A DNA stretch of 64,000 nt from Rutidosis leptorrhynchoides (taxonomy: Eukaryota; Streptophyta; Magnoliopsida; Asterales; Asteraceae): positions 37,286,001 through 37,350,000 of the forward strand of contig NC_092335.1 in NCBI RefSeq assembly GCF_046630445.1, read 5' to 3'. The position numbers were made by a program, and so were the translations under genes. The notes beneath the pieces were generated by a model that was not told where the DNA came from, searched no databases, and saw only the letters and a program-made list of their open reading frames with translations. Shown one piece after another: positions 38,901 to 49,700 of this stretch (positions are counted from its first letter, which is position 1; every line of letters starts with the position of its first letter).

Positions 38901-41790
38901 TTTAAATCCGTTTTGAGTGAATCAAATTGCTATGGTTTCATATTGAACTCTATTTTATGAATATAAACAGAAAAAGTATAGGTTTATAGTCGGAAAAATA
39001 AGTTACAAGTTGTTTTTGTAAAGGTAGTCATTTCAGTCGAAAGAACGACGTCTAGATGACCATTTTAGAAAACATACTTCCACTTTGAGTTTAACCATAA
39101 TTTTTGGATATAGTTTCATGTTCATAATAAAAATCATTTTCTTAGAATAACAACTTTTAAATCAAAGTTTATCATAGTTTTTAATTAACTAACCCAAAAC
39201 AGCCCGCGGTGTTACTACGACGGCGTAAATCCGGTTTTACGGTGTTTTTCGTGTTTCCAGGTTTTAAATCATTAAGTTAGCATATCATATAGATATAGAA
39301 CATGTATTTAGTTAATTTTAAAAGTCAAGTTAGAAGGATTAACTTTTGTTTGCGAACAAGTTTAGAATTAACTAAACTATGTTCTAGTGATTACGAGTTT
39401 AAACCTTCGAATAAGATAGCTTTATATGTATGAATCGAATGATGTTATGAACATCATTACTATCTTAAGTTCCTTGGATAAACCTACTAAAAAAGAGAAA
39501 AATGGATCTAGCTTCAACGGATCCTTGGATGGCTCGAAGTTCTTGAAGCAGAATCATGACACGAAAACAAGTTCAAGTAAGATCATCACTTGAAATAAGA
39601 TTGTTATAGTTATAGAAATTGAACCAAAGTTTGAATATGATTATTACCTTGTATTAGAATGATAACCTACTGTAAGAAACAAAGATTTCTTGAGGTTGGA
39701 TGATCACCTTACAAGATTGGAAGTGAGCTAGCAAACTTGAAAGTATTCTTGATTTTATGTAACTAGAACTTGTAGAATTTATGAAGAACACTTAGAACTT
39801 GAAGATAGAACTTGAGAGAGATCAATTAGATGAAGAAAATTGAAGAATGAAAGTGTTTGTAGGTGTTTTTGGTCGTTGGTGTATGGATTAGATATAAAGG
39901 ATATGTAATTTTGTTTTCATGTAAATAAGTCATGAATGATTACTCATATTTTTGTAATTTTATGAGATATTTCATGCTAGTTGCCAAATGATGGTTCCCA
40001 CATGTGTTAGGTGACTCACATGGGCTTCTAAGAGCTGATCATTGGAGTGTATATACCAATAGTACATACATCTAAAAGCTGTGTATTGTACGAGTACGAA
40101 TACGGGTGCATACGAGTAGAATTGTTGATGAAACTGAACGAGGATGTAATTGTAAGAATTTTTGTTAAGTAGAAGTATTTTGATAAGTGTATTGAAGTCT
40201 TTCAATAGTGTATAAATACATATTAAAACACTACATGTATATACATTTTAACTGAGTCGTTAAGTCATCGTTAGTCGTTACATGTAAGTGTTGTTTTGAA
40301 ACCTTTAGGTTAACGATCTTGTTAAATGTTGTTAACCCAATGTTTATAATATCAAATTAGATTTTAAATTATTATATTATCATGATATTATCATGTATGA
40401 ATATCTCTTAATATGATATATATACATTAAATGTCTTTACAACGATAATCGTTACATATATGTCTCGTTTAAAAATCATTAAGTTAGTAGTCTTGTTTTT
40501 ACATATGTAGTTCATTGTTAATATACTTAATGATATATTTACTTATCATAGTATCATGTTAACTATATATATATCCATATATATGTCATCATATAGTTTT
40601 TACAAGTTTTAACGTTCGTGAATCACCTGTCAACTTGGGTGGTCAATTGTCTATATGAAACATATTTCATTTAATCAAGTCGTAACAAGTTTGATTGCTT
40701 AACATGTTGGAAACATTTAATCATGTAAATATCAATCTCAATTAATATATATAAACATGGAAAAGTTCGGGTCACTACATCTGGATTGGTGGCACCTCCT
40801 TCAAGGATAGGTTTCCTCGCCTATTCAGACTCGAAACTAATCAGGATGTGTACGTTAGCGAAAGAATTCAAGGAACGGCCGAATCAAGAAGGTATGCATG
40901 GAGCTGGTCAAGAGAACCTTCGGGTCGAATTTTAGGGGAGCTGCAACAAATCAGCCTGATGATCAACAATAATGCAACACTTGGTGAAGGGCCTGCTGTT
41001 TGGGAATGGACCTTGGATTCCACTGGTTCGTATAATTCCAGGTTAGTGGCTGAAAAAATTGATGAACTTTTGATTTTGAGATCGGGGCATTATCAGGAAA
41101 CGATGAAGAACAATTATATCCCACAAAAAATAGGTATTTTTGTGTGGAGAACCTTGCGAGGTAGAATCCCTGTTAGAGTATAACTAGATAGACGTGGAAT
41201 CGATTTAGACTCTATATTATGTCCCATGTGCAATGACTACATCGAAACTGTGGAGCATGCTATCATCTTGTGTAAAGTGGCGAAGGACATATGGAAAGCT
41301 ATCTATAATTGGTGGGGGTCTAATCCTCCCGATAACGCTAGCTTATCCAATCACTTCTCTGGCTCGGGTAGAGATAACCTTACAGGTGGGAACAAGAAAA
41401 TCTGGCAAGCGGTTGAATGGGTCACCGGGTAATTTATATGGAAAAATAGGAATCAAAAAATATTTCGGAATGACTCATGGGCAAGCTCGAAGGTTGTAAG
41501 TGAAATCCAAGTCAAAACATTTGAGTGGATCACTAATCGCTCGAGGAGAAAATCGTTGGAATGGATACAATGGCTTACGAATCCGATCAACTTGGGATCT
41601 CCAAGCACGAACAACCGGGAACCAGGCTGACTTTCGGATGAATACCATGATGTGATACTCTATAATTCTTGTAAATCTGTATATGTATTGTGATGAAGGC
41701 CTACATAGGTCTACCATTGTGATGAACATACTTGTACATATTTCCTTTTTTAATATATACTGCTGGCTTTTCAAAAAAAAAAAAAAAAAA
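35936..41790 (+). mobile_element. 5'-truncated L1-type LINE split by a solo LTR
   Basis: Plus-strand non-LTR retrotransposon lacking the endonuclease. It starts just before the reverse transcriptase (SQEEVWNAIKGCRSSKALGP, near 35980) and includes FKADFEKAFDNV and the catalytic QFADDTIFF block (about 36730). It continues to LFWKDIW, is interrupted by a 3.25-kb LTR, and resumes with IGGTSFKDRFPRLF and a zinc-binding end (CPMCNDYIETVEHAIILC, about 41222). A 3' untranslated region and a poly(A) tail (41774-41790) follow. Disruptions: one-base shift near 36181, another shift near 36980, a stop near 41180 and a shift near 41430. No target duplication could be matched. Confidence 0.88.
37525..40784 (-). 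mobile_element. Solo LTR of the Tekay family, with target duplication
   Basis: Complete 3250-bp LTR at 37530-40779, TGTAGTGACCC to GGGACATTTCA on the minus strand. It is flanked by the exact 5-bp duplication TCTGG (37525-37529 and 40780-40784) and lies inside the LINE. It is very similar to the LTR at 14919-18170. No internal sequence remains, which implies LTR-LTR recombination after insertion. Confidence 0.95.
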
Positions 41791-42221
41791 GAAACTCGTC
41801 ACCTGAATATTTCATCAAACACATAAAAGACATATTAAACAATCCACATAACATAATATTGGTTATTATTTTATTTTAAAAGTGTAAATTAAAATATAAA
41901 TTTAAAATTGCTTTCCTTCTGCTTAGCTTTTATACCTTCTCGTAATCAATTTAAAATAATTAAGTAAAATAATTCAAAATTATTTAATTTTAATAATTAA
42001 AATAATTATTAATAAGATTTAATAATAATAATTAATTAATAAGATTTAATTTTAAAATAAAAAATTATTTAGAATAATGACATCACCCACCATACTTAAA
42101 TTTTTTTATTTTGTTTTTTGATTTTTTTAACAAAAGAAAATAGCCTAATAATGACATAATCATTAAAGAATTACAATAGATACTATAGATATAGATATAG
42201 ATTATAATTATAATTATTATT

Positions 42222-42310
<89 letters not shown>
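42222..42310. repeat. (TAA)n microsatellite
   Basis: About 29 uninterrupted trinucleotide units. Any Ile-rich ORF here is a shadow of the repeat. Confidence 0.95.
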
Positions 42311-42311
<1 letters not shown>

Positions 42312-42434
42312 CATAACAATCCACATAAGAATTACTAGGATATGTTTTACTATTGCTAGAGGTGTGGGGGCCCAGATTGTCTCTAGGCTTCCCACTAATT
42401 TTTTGTAAGTTTTAAAACTTTTAAGTTTTTTAAT

Positions 42435-42436
<2 letters not shown>

Positions 42437-42521
<85 letters not shown>
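42437..42521. repeat. (AAT)n microsatellite
   Basis: About 28 uninterrupted units, only 126 bp from the first array and in the same phase on the same strand. Confidence 0.95.
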
Positions 42522-42618
42522 TACATATATTTTATAAGGGAGAGATCTAGCGATAAGTGGGTAAAGTAGGACATGATAGGCAATACAGTGATTTTATTAA
42601 TTAGCTCTATTTTTAACC

Positions 42619-42863
42619 TGTTATAATTTAGCAGTATAACTACCTTTAGTGGTCTGGTTCTTGACTGTAGGCTATTGATTATTAGAAGATAAAAGAGAGG
42701 GAGAGAGTATATTATAATTTTTTAGTACATTTGATTTACATTCATCGATCCTTATTTATACTACTCAAATTCCACTGTACAATTCATTCATGAGATATCA
42801 AATAGGATTTGCTTTTTGACTTTATGTACAAATTTGTCGGCCACTTTTTTATGTCTTATAACA
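42619..42863 (-). repeat. 3' LTR of copia element E
   Basis: 245 bp, TGTTATAAGACATAA to AATTATAACA on the minus strand. The adjoining interior reads CCAAGGGGGAG (42874-42864), a clear polypurine tract. Confidence 0.93.
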
Positions 42864-42899
42864 CTCCCCCTTGGATGACAATTTTATTTTGTTGGAGAT

Positions 42900-45777
42900 T
42901 GTAATGACCCGCACTTTTTCGATTATTCTATACTTATAAGATTAATATTTACATAAATTAAACCTTACCAACATGACAAGCAATCCAAATTGTTGAGACT
43001 TATGTCTTCGAAAAGAGTTTTGCACAACGTTTGACCGTCTAGTTTGACCGATGATATCACGAACTATATAACATATGATAATTATACGTTTGTGTATATA
43101 TATGTATATATACATATTTAACATGATCTAAGAATGTTTTAATACCTCATTTTGTATTAATAACAATAAGTTACAAGTATATTTTGAAACTACTAACCTA
43201 AGTTTTCAAAACGATAACCATACGTAACGTTATTTGACATAAATACTTATGACCTATAATGTTTATACATATATCGTATAAGTAATGTATTTAATCACTT
43301 TTAAGGACTTAAATACATAAAACAATATAAGTATATTCACAAAAGATAGCTATATTTGAATTCTCATTCCATTTTTCACAAGATTTCTATACGTATATCT
43401 AGAGTACATATACTCGTATCATACCTAACCTCTATACGTATTTACTATTGGTATATACACATCAAATCACCACCAACCAGCCCTTGTTCAATGCCTTATG
43501 TATAAGGTAACTACTTTTGTTATCTAGTATGACAATTTCACATGATTAAAAGATTTTTTCACAAAATTACAAACTTATACACCTTTTACACCACCATTTA
43601 TACTCCATTCCATTTTCATTTTACTACACATTTCCTTTAACTAAAACACACACACTTTTAAGAGCCTTAACCTCCATAACCATTCAGCTAATATCCATGA
43701 AGATCTAGCCATAAAAACATCACTTAATCACCATAAGAAAACTCTTACAAAAACACTTCAAGAATCCTTCCAAGAACACAAGTTTACTTCCAATCTTTCA
43801 TCCAATTCCATCACCCTTTTGGTTCTAGGTTCTTACTCCTCTTTTATAGCAATCTTGTCCAAGTAACTTGAGGTAGTAACTTTGTTCATAACCTTATTCG
43901 ATTCATATATATATAGCTATCTTATTTTGTGGTATAAGATTTTAACAACAAGAACATAGTTTGAATATTTTCAAACTTGTTTGCAAACTAAATAGATCCT
44001 TCTAACTTAACTTTTAAAATACTTCAAGACCTGTAATATAACTTAAATATATGTTAACTTAACAAGGTATAACTTGGTTTTTCAAAGATTACCTTAAAAA
44101 CTGTTTTTACGACGTCGGAGTGTAACCGGGGGCTGTTTTGGGTTGGATAATTAAAAACTATTTTGAACTTTGAATTGGAGGCTTATTTTCTGGAAAATTG
44201 ATATTTACTATGAATATGTTAAGACATAAAAATTTCATGATTTAACTCAAAGTATAAGTATTTTTAGAAAAATAATCATTTAAGGTTGTTTACATGATGG
44301 AAAATGATCAACTTCATAAGTTTCACTAAAGTTTGACCTATGACCTGTGATTTCGAATACAAACTAAGGTATTTACAGTTCATATTCTTAAAGAGGGACT
44401 CGATCCAAGGAAGTGGCAAGTTGAACCAACGAAAACGGAGTTGTAACGAAGAAACTACGACCAAAACAAAATCGGATATCCAAGACTAGTTTAGCTACGA
44501 AAATAATTGGAGAAAATTAAATAAATCACATCTTTTTAAAATAACATGATATTTTATATATATGTACTCATAATTTAATTTTATATGGTTCAGGATCACC
44601 CGTAAACAATACGAGAAGATTAATCATAAGATCCCATGATTGTACGCAACACGTCATTTGACAACACCGGTACTTTATGTACGCAACACGTCATTTGACA
44701 ACACCGGTACCGTGGGTCAAGATTAATCTCGACCAATACATATACGATGGGGGTTTTATTTATTTCGTTGGGGGTTTATTAAACACCTAAAAATGAACCA
44801 TTAAAATTGAATTACTAACATCGGACTGCTAACTACGGACTAAGGAATTATTAAAAGTATTATAAGTATATATATGTGACGTTTGTTTAAAATGAAAATA
44901 TATTGATAAATTATATATGGATAGGTTCGTGATATCAATCGGAGACCAAGTCGAAATTACATATCTTCAAGACAAAAGTGAGTATATAGTCCCACTTTTA
45001 AACTCTAAGTATTTCGGGATGAGAATACATGTATTTTATGTTTTACGTTATGGACACAAGTAACTGAAAAATATATTCTACGTTGAGTTGTACCACTGGC
45101 ATACTTTCCTGTAGCTTGGTAACTGTTATTTACAGCGGTATTGTAAACGCGAATCCTGTTGATAGATCTATCGGGCCTGACAACCCCAACCGGACTGGAC
45201 GACCAGTATTCAACGGTTGCACAGTACTTCGTTTCGTGACTACACTTGGTACGGTGTAGTAAGATTTCATAATAAAGGGAGTATGCGACGTGATTAAATG
45301 TTAAGTATGGTTACCAAGTGCTCAACCACTTAGAATATTTTTATTAAAATGTTTATATATGAAATCTTGTGGTCTATATATATATATTGCTGCCGGCATT
45401 AAACCTATATCTCACCAACTTTATGTTGACGTTTTAAACATGTCTATTCTCAGGTGATAACTAAAAGCTTCCGCTGCAGTATGTTGAATTTAAGCAAGAT
45501 CTTGAGTATGCATATTTGTGTATCCGAGGAATTGTAATGTAAAATATGCTAGAAATCGTATTGTTATCATCACATGTAAAGTTTGTAAGTCTAAGATTAT
45601 CACTAAACGATAATCATCTTTATATTGTCTAAAGCTTGTATTAATATAAGAGTTATGGTTTGTAATGTAAAATAAATGCAGTTGTTCTTTTAAAAATGTC
45701 GCATATAGAGGTCAATACCTCGCAATGAAATCATACGTTATCTAACTCGTTCTTATGGTTAAGGACGGGTTATGACA
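42900..45777 (+). repeat. 5' LTR of Tekay element C
   Basis: 2878 bp, TGTAATGACCCGCAC to GGTTATGACA. A TATA-like run (about 45373-45388) is followed by a segment (ACCTATATCTCACCAAC) also present after the TATA-like run of the A/B LTR. A U5 hairpin GAGGT-CAAT-ACCTC lies at 45708-45721. A 37-bp-period duplication lies at 44642-44710. Confidence 0.95.
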
Positions 45778-45779
45778 TG

Positions 45780-45791
45780 TGGTATCAGAGC
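45780..45791 (+). promoter_or_regulatory. Primer-binding site, element C
   Basis: TGGTATCAGAGC, an exact match to the initiator-Met tRNA 3' complement, two bases after the LTR end. Confidence 0.85.
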
Positions 45792-45956
45792 GGTGGTCTT
45801 AGCGAACCAGGTTTGCATTAGTGTGTCTAATTGATAAGTCGTTAGGATACATTAGTAAGTCTGGACTTTGACCGGGTCTGATTTAAAAACCATTGCTTAT
45901 CATTGTTGGTTAAAATTTATATGTAAATATTATGTAGTACTAATGGGTTAGTTGTT

Positions 45957-45962
45957 ATGTGA
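45957..45962 (+). promoter_or_regulatory. Start-stop upstream ORF before ORF0
   Basis: AUG directly followed by UGA, three bases before the ORF0 start codon (45966). The same arrangement with an identical 15-base context (TATGTGATAGATGTC) occurs before ORF0 of copies A (4845-4840) and B (14718-14713). Minimal AUG-stop ORFs can stall ribosomes in plants, as shown for NIP5;1, so a translational role is possible. Confidence 0.5.
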
Positions 45963-45965
45963 TAG

Positions 45966-46400
45966 ATGTCGGGCTCGAAACTTATTATCACATTCAGCGA
46001 CTCCGAATCAGAATCTTCAGATGGCGTTTCAGTCATTAACCTATCCGATGACGAAAATAATATATTTGGGGAAGACTCACAAATTCCGGATGAACCAACT
46101 ATAGGGAACCCGGAAAGTGAACCCGAGGAGGAAAGTGAACCCGAGGAAGAAATACAGGAAATTACGAAAGACAAGTTCGAATTAGGAAAGAAACGAAAGG
46201 CTAATGAATTAGAAAATTCAAATCCCGAGTTTAGTGAGGATGATGTGGCACCAACTCCACTAAACACTACCACCCCTATTCCCGCTATACCTATTCGTTC
46301 TATCCCGGCATCCAGTTCTTCAGCCCCACCGCCAAAATATAGGCAGACAGCTAGGATAAGCGTTAGGCCATTCCTTGAACCTAAACGTCCTAGAAAATAG
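45966..46400 (+). CDS. Acidic leader protein (ORF0) of Tekay element C
   Basis: 144 residues: N-terminal Ser/Asp/Glu-rich region (SDSESESSDG, NLSDDENN), EPEEESEPEEE repeats, Lys/Arg patch (KKRKANE), Pro/Ser-rich linker and basic C-terminus (RQTARISVRPFLEPKRPRK). Plan, position and start context match ORF0 of copies A and B, although the overall sequence has diverged. No known domain. The basic KKRK and KRPRK patches could be nuclear localisation signals; this is inference only. Confidence 0.7.
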   Translation: MSGSKLIITFSDSESESSDGVSVINLSDDENNIFGEDSQIPDEPTIGNPESEPEEESEPEEEIQEITKDKFELGKKRKANELENSNPEFSEDDVAPTPLNTTTPIPAIPIRSIPASSSSAPPPKYRQTARISVRPFLEPKRPRK

Positions 46401-46759
46401 ACCAAACGATGCGCTGCCGTATTAAACCATGGGATCATATAATGTTTTGTATAATATTATTAGAGTGGTTTGCTTAATGTTCGATGTAAGATAAGCATAT
46501 GTAAAATAGTGAAGTATGAAATGCAATAATTTTCCATGGTTAAGTATTATTTAGATTGTAGTAATTGGTTCTGTACTAAGCTATTAAGTATGAACATTAA
46601 CGGGTAGGTACTACCCTAGATATAATTATAAAACGCTAATAAGAAGAAAAGGCTTTTATAATAATACCTAGTTCATATTATTAACAAGCTATAATGTACT
46701 ATAAATACACACTACATCTATAATATTCCATGTGAATAATTATTTTCTTTCATTAGGAA
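46401..46759 (+). promoter_or_regulatory. ORF0-gag spacer with conserved block, element C
   Basis: About 360 bp. 46584-46690 matches the pre-gag block of A/B: TTAAC, then GGGTAG-GTA-CTACCC (46602-46616), then TTATAAAACGCTAATA, then GAAGAAAAGGCTTTTATAAT. Conservation here is higher than in most of the LTR. In A/B this spacer also carries the F-box ORF. Confidence 0.6.
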
Positions 46760-49700
46760 ATGGCGCGATTGAATCGAATGACGGAACAAGAAGTCGAGGA
46801 ATTCATCAACCAGCGAGTCAATGACAGAATGTTATGGGTCGAAGCTGCAAGAGCTGCTGCAGTTAACCCAAATCCTCATATGGGATGCACCTACAAGACG
46901 TTTCAAGCTTGCAAGCCCTCATCATTCAGTGGAACGGAAGGACCGATCGGTTTAACCCGGTGGATAGAAAAGATGGAGACTGTGTTTAAAATCAGTGGTT
47001 GTGTTGAAAAGGACATGACCAAGTATGCATCGTGCACTTTACAAGATAGTGCACTCACGTGGTGGAAAAATTTTGTGAAGGCTGTAGGAGGAGATGTAGC
47101 TTATGATACTCCATGGGAAGAATTCAAAACAATGTTAATCAACGAATATTGTCCAAGGAACGAGGTTAGGAAGTTGGAAGATGAATTACGAAGTCTGAAG
47201 GTTATTGGTACTGAAATCACCAACTACAATCAGCGATTCATGGAATTAGTTTTGCTATGTCCTGAATTGGTCCCAACCGAAGAACGGAAGATTGAAATGT
47301 ACAAAGATGGTTTGCCCAAAAAGGTCAAGGCAAATGTTACAGCATCGAAACCTAAGACAATTCATGAAGCTATAACCATGGCAAACGAGCTAATGGATCA
47401 GGTCATCATGGATAAGAAAGTATCCAATACTGATGTGAAGGTATCAGGTAACAAAAGAAAGTGGAATGGAAATTATGATCGAGGTAACCAACAACAATCT
47501 TTTAAGAAACAAGAAACCACGAAAGGTGCGGGTAGTGGTTCAGGTTTTGGTTACAAAGGACAAAGTCCTTTATGCAACCGATGCCACAAACATCATTTTG
47601 GTTACTGTAGTGTGGTATGCAACAAGTGTAATCGACAGGGTCATCTTGCTGAAGATTGTAGGGCTCTCGTTACAAATACAAATGGTACTAAGACTCCTGC
47701 CACCAATGCAAATAGAACTGCTTTGGCTACCATTACTTGTTATGGGTGTGGAAAACAAGGTCACTATAAGAGCCAGTGTCCGAATCCAGAGAAGAATAAT
47801 GGATCTGCACGTGGAAGAGCATTTGTTATTAATGCTAGAGAGGCGTGTGAAGACCCAGAGCTTGTTACGGGTACGTTTACCATTAATAACTTATCCGCAT
47901 CTATTATATTTGATACTGGTACCGATAGAAGTTACGTGAGTATAGGTTTTTACGCTAAATTAAATTGTTCATCATTACCTCTAGATGCTAAGTACATGAT
48001 TGAGTTAGCTAATGGTAAACTAATTAAAGCCGATAAAATTTGCCGTGATTGTAAAATAAATTTAGTCGGAGAAACATTTAAAATTGACTTAATACCCGTA
48101 GAATTAGGAAGTTTTGATGTAATAGTCGGTATGGACTGGATGTCCAAAGTAGGAGCAGAAGTTGTGTGTGCCAAGAAGGCAATTCGCATTCCTTGTAAGG
48201 ATAAAATGCCGGTGATGATTTATGGAGAGAAGGGTAACTCAAAGCTAAAACTCATTAGCTGTTTGAAAGCCAAGAAGTGTTTAGAAAAGGGATGTTATGC
48301 TATTCTAGCACATGTTAATAAAGTCGAAAAGAAAGAAAAAGAGAAGTGCATCAACGACGTGCCTGTGGCAAGAGATTTTCTTGAAGTTTTTCCGGAAGAG
48401 TTGCCGGGATTACCTCCATTTAGATCTGTAGAATTTCAAATAGATTTAGTACCAGGAGCTGCACCAGTTGCCCGTGCTCCATATAGACTTGCACCGTCCG
48501 AGTTAAAAGAACTTCAGAGTCAGTTAAAAGAATTACTGGATCGTGGATTCATACGACCAAGTACTTCACCGTGGGGAGCTCCAATTTTATTCGTCAAGAA
48601 GAAAGACGGATCTTTCCGAATGTGTATAGATTATCGTGAATTAAATAAGTTAACTATCAAGAATCGGTATCCACTACCGAGAATTGACGACTTATTTGAT
48701 CAACTCCAAGGATCATGTGTGTACTCGAAAATTGACCTAAGATCGGGCTATCATCAATTACGTGTCAAAGAAGAAGATATACCGAAAACTGCTTTTCGGA
48801 CACGTTACGGTCATTACGAATTTTTGGTCATGCCGTTTGGGTTGACAAATGCGCCAGCTGTATTCATGGACCTCATGAATCGAGTTTGTAGTCCGTATTT
48901 AGATAAGTTTGTTATTGTTTTCATTGATGATATTCTTATCTATTCCAAGAGTGAGCAAGAGCATGAGCAGCATTTAAGGTTGATATTAGAGTTGTTGAGA
49001 AAAGAACAGCTATATGCTAAATTTTCTAAATGTGCTTTCTGGTTGAAAGAAGTGCAATTTCTTGGCCACGTTGTTAGTAACAAAGGAATTCAGGTTGATC
49101 CAGCAAAAATTGAAGCCATTGAAAAATGGGAGACTCCTAAGACACCAATGCAGATACGCCAATTTTTGGGTTTAGCCGGTTATTATAGAAGGTTTATTCA
49201 AGATTTTTCCCGAATAGCTAAGCCGTTGACAGCGTTAACGCAAAAAGGGAAGAAATATGAATGGACTTCTGAGCAGGAGAGTGCATTTCAATTACTGAAA
49301 AAGAAGTTGACTACAACGCCTATTTTATCGTTACCAGAAGGGAACGATGATTTTGAAATATATTGTGACGCTTCGCGACAAGGTTTTGGTTGCGTTCTTA
49401 TGCAATGGAAGAAAGTTATTGCATACGCATCCCGACAATTAAAGATTCACGAGCGGAATTATACGATGCATGATCTAGAACTGGGAGCAGTCGTGTTTGC
49501 ATTGAAGATATGGAGACACTACTTGTATGGGGTTAAATGCACTGTGTTTACTGATCATAAAAGCCTTCAACATATTTTCGATCAAAAACAGCTGAACATG
49601 AGGCAACGTAGGTGGGTTGAGTTAATAAATGACTATGATTGTGAAATTCGTTATCATCCCGGGAAAGCGAACGTGGTGGCCGACGCTCTAAGCAGAAAGG

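Larger units (their letters stand above)
41791..42618. other. AT-rich intergenic sequence
   Basis: Sequence between the LINE tail and the copia target site. Apart from two AAT microsatellites (42222-42310, 42437-42521) and the phrase GACATCACCCACCATAC, nothing is recognised. Confidence 0.4.

Noticed and set aside
42183-42395. Poly-Ile ORF
   Set aside because: Translation of an AAT microsatellite.
44276-44464. 62-codon ORF present in both C LTRs (also 52614-52802)
   Set aside because: Antisense in a pair of nearly identical LTRs, no coding signal.
45778-45810. tRNA-like sequence TGGTATCAGAGC
   Set aside because: It is the primer-binding site next to an LTR, with no cloverleaf around it.
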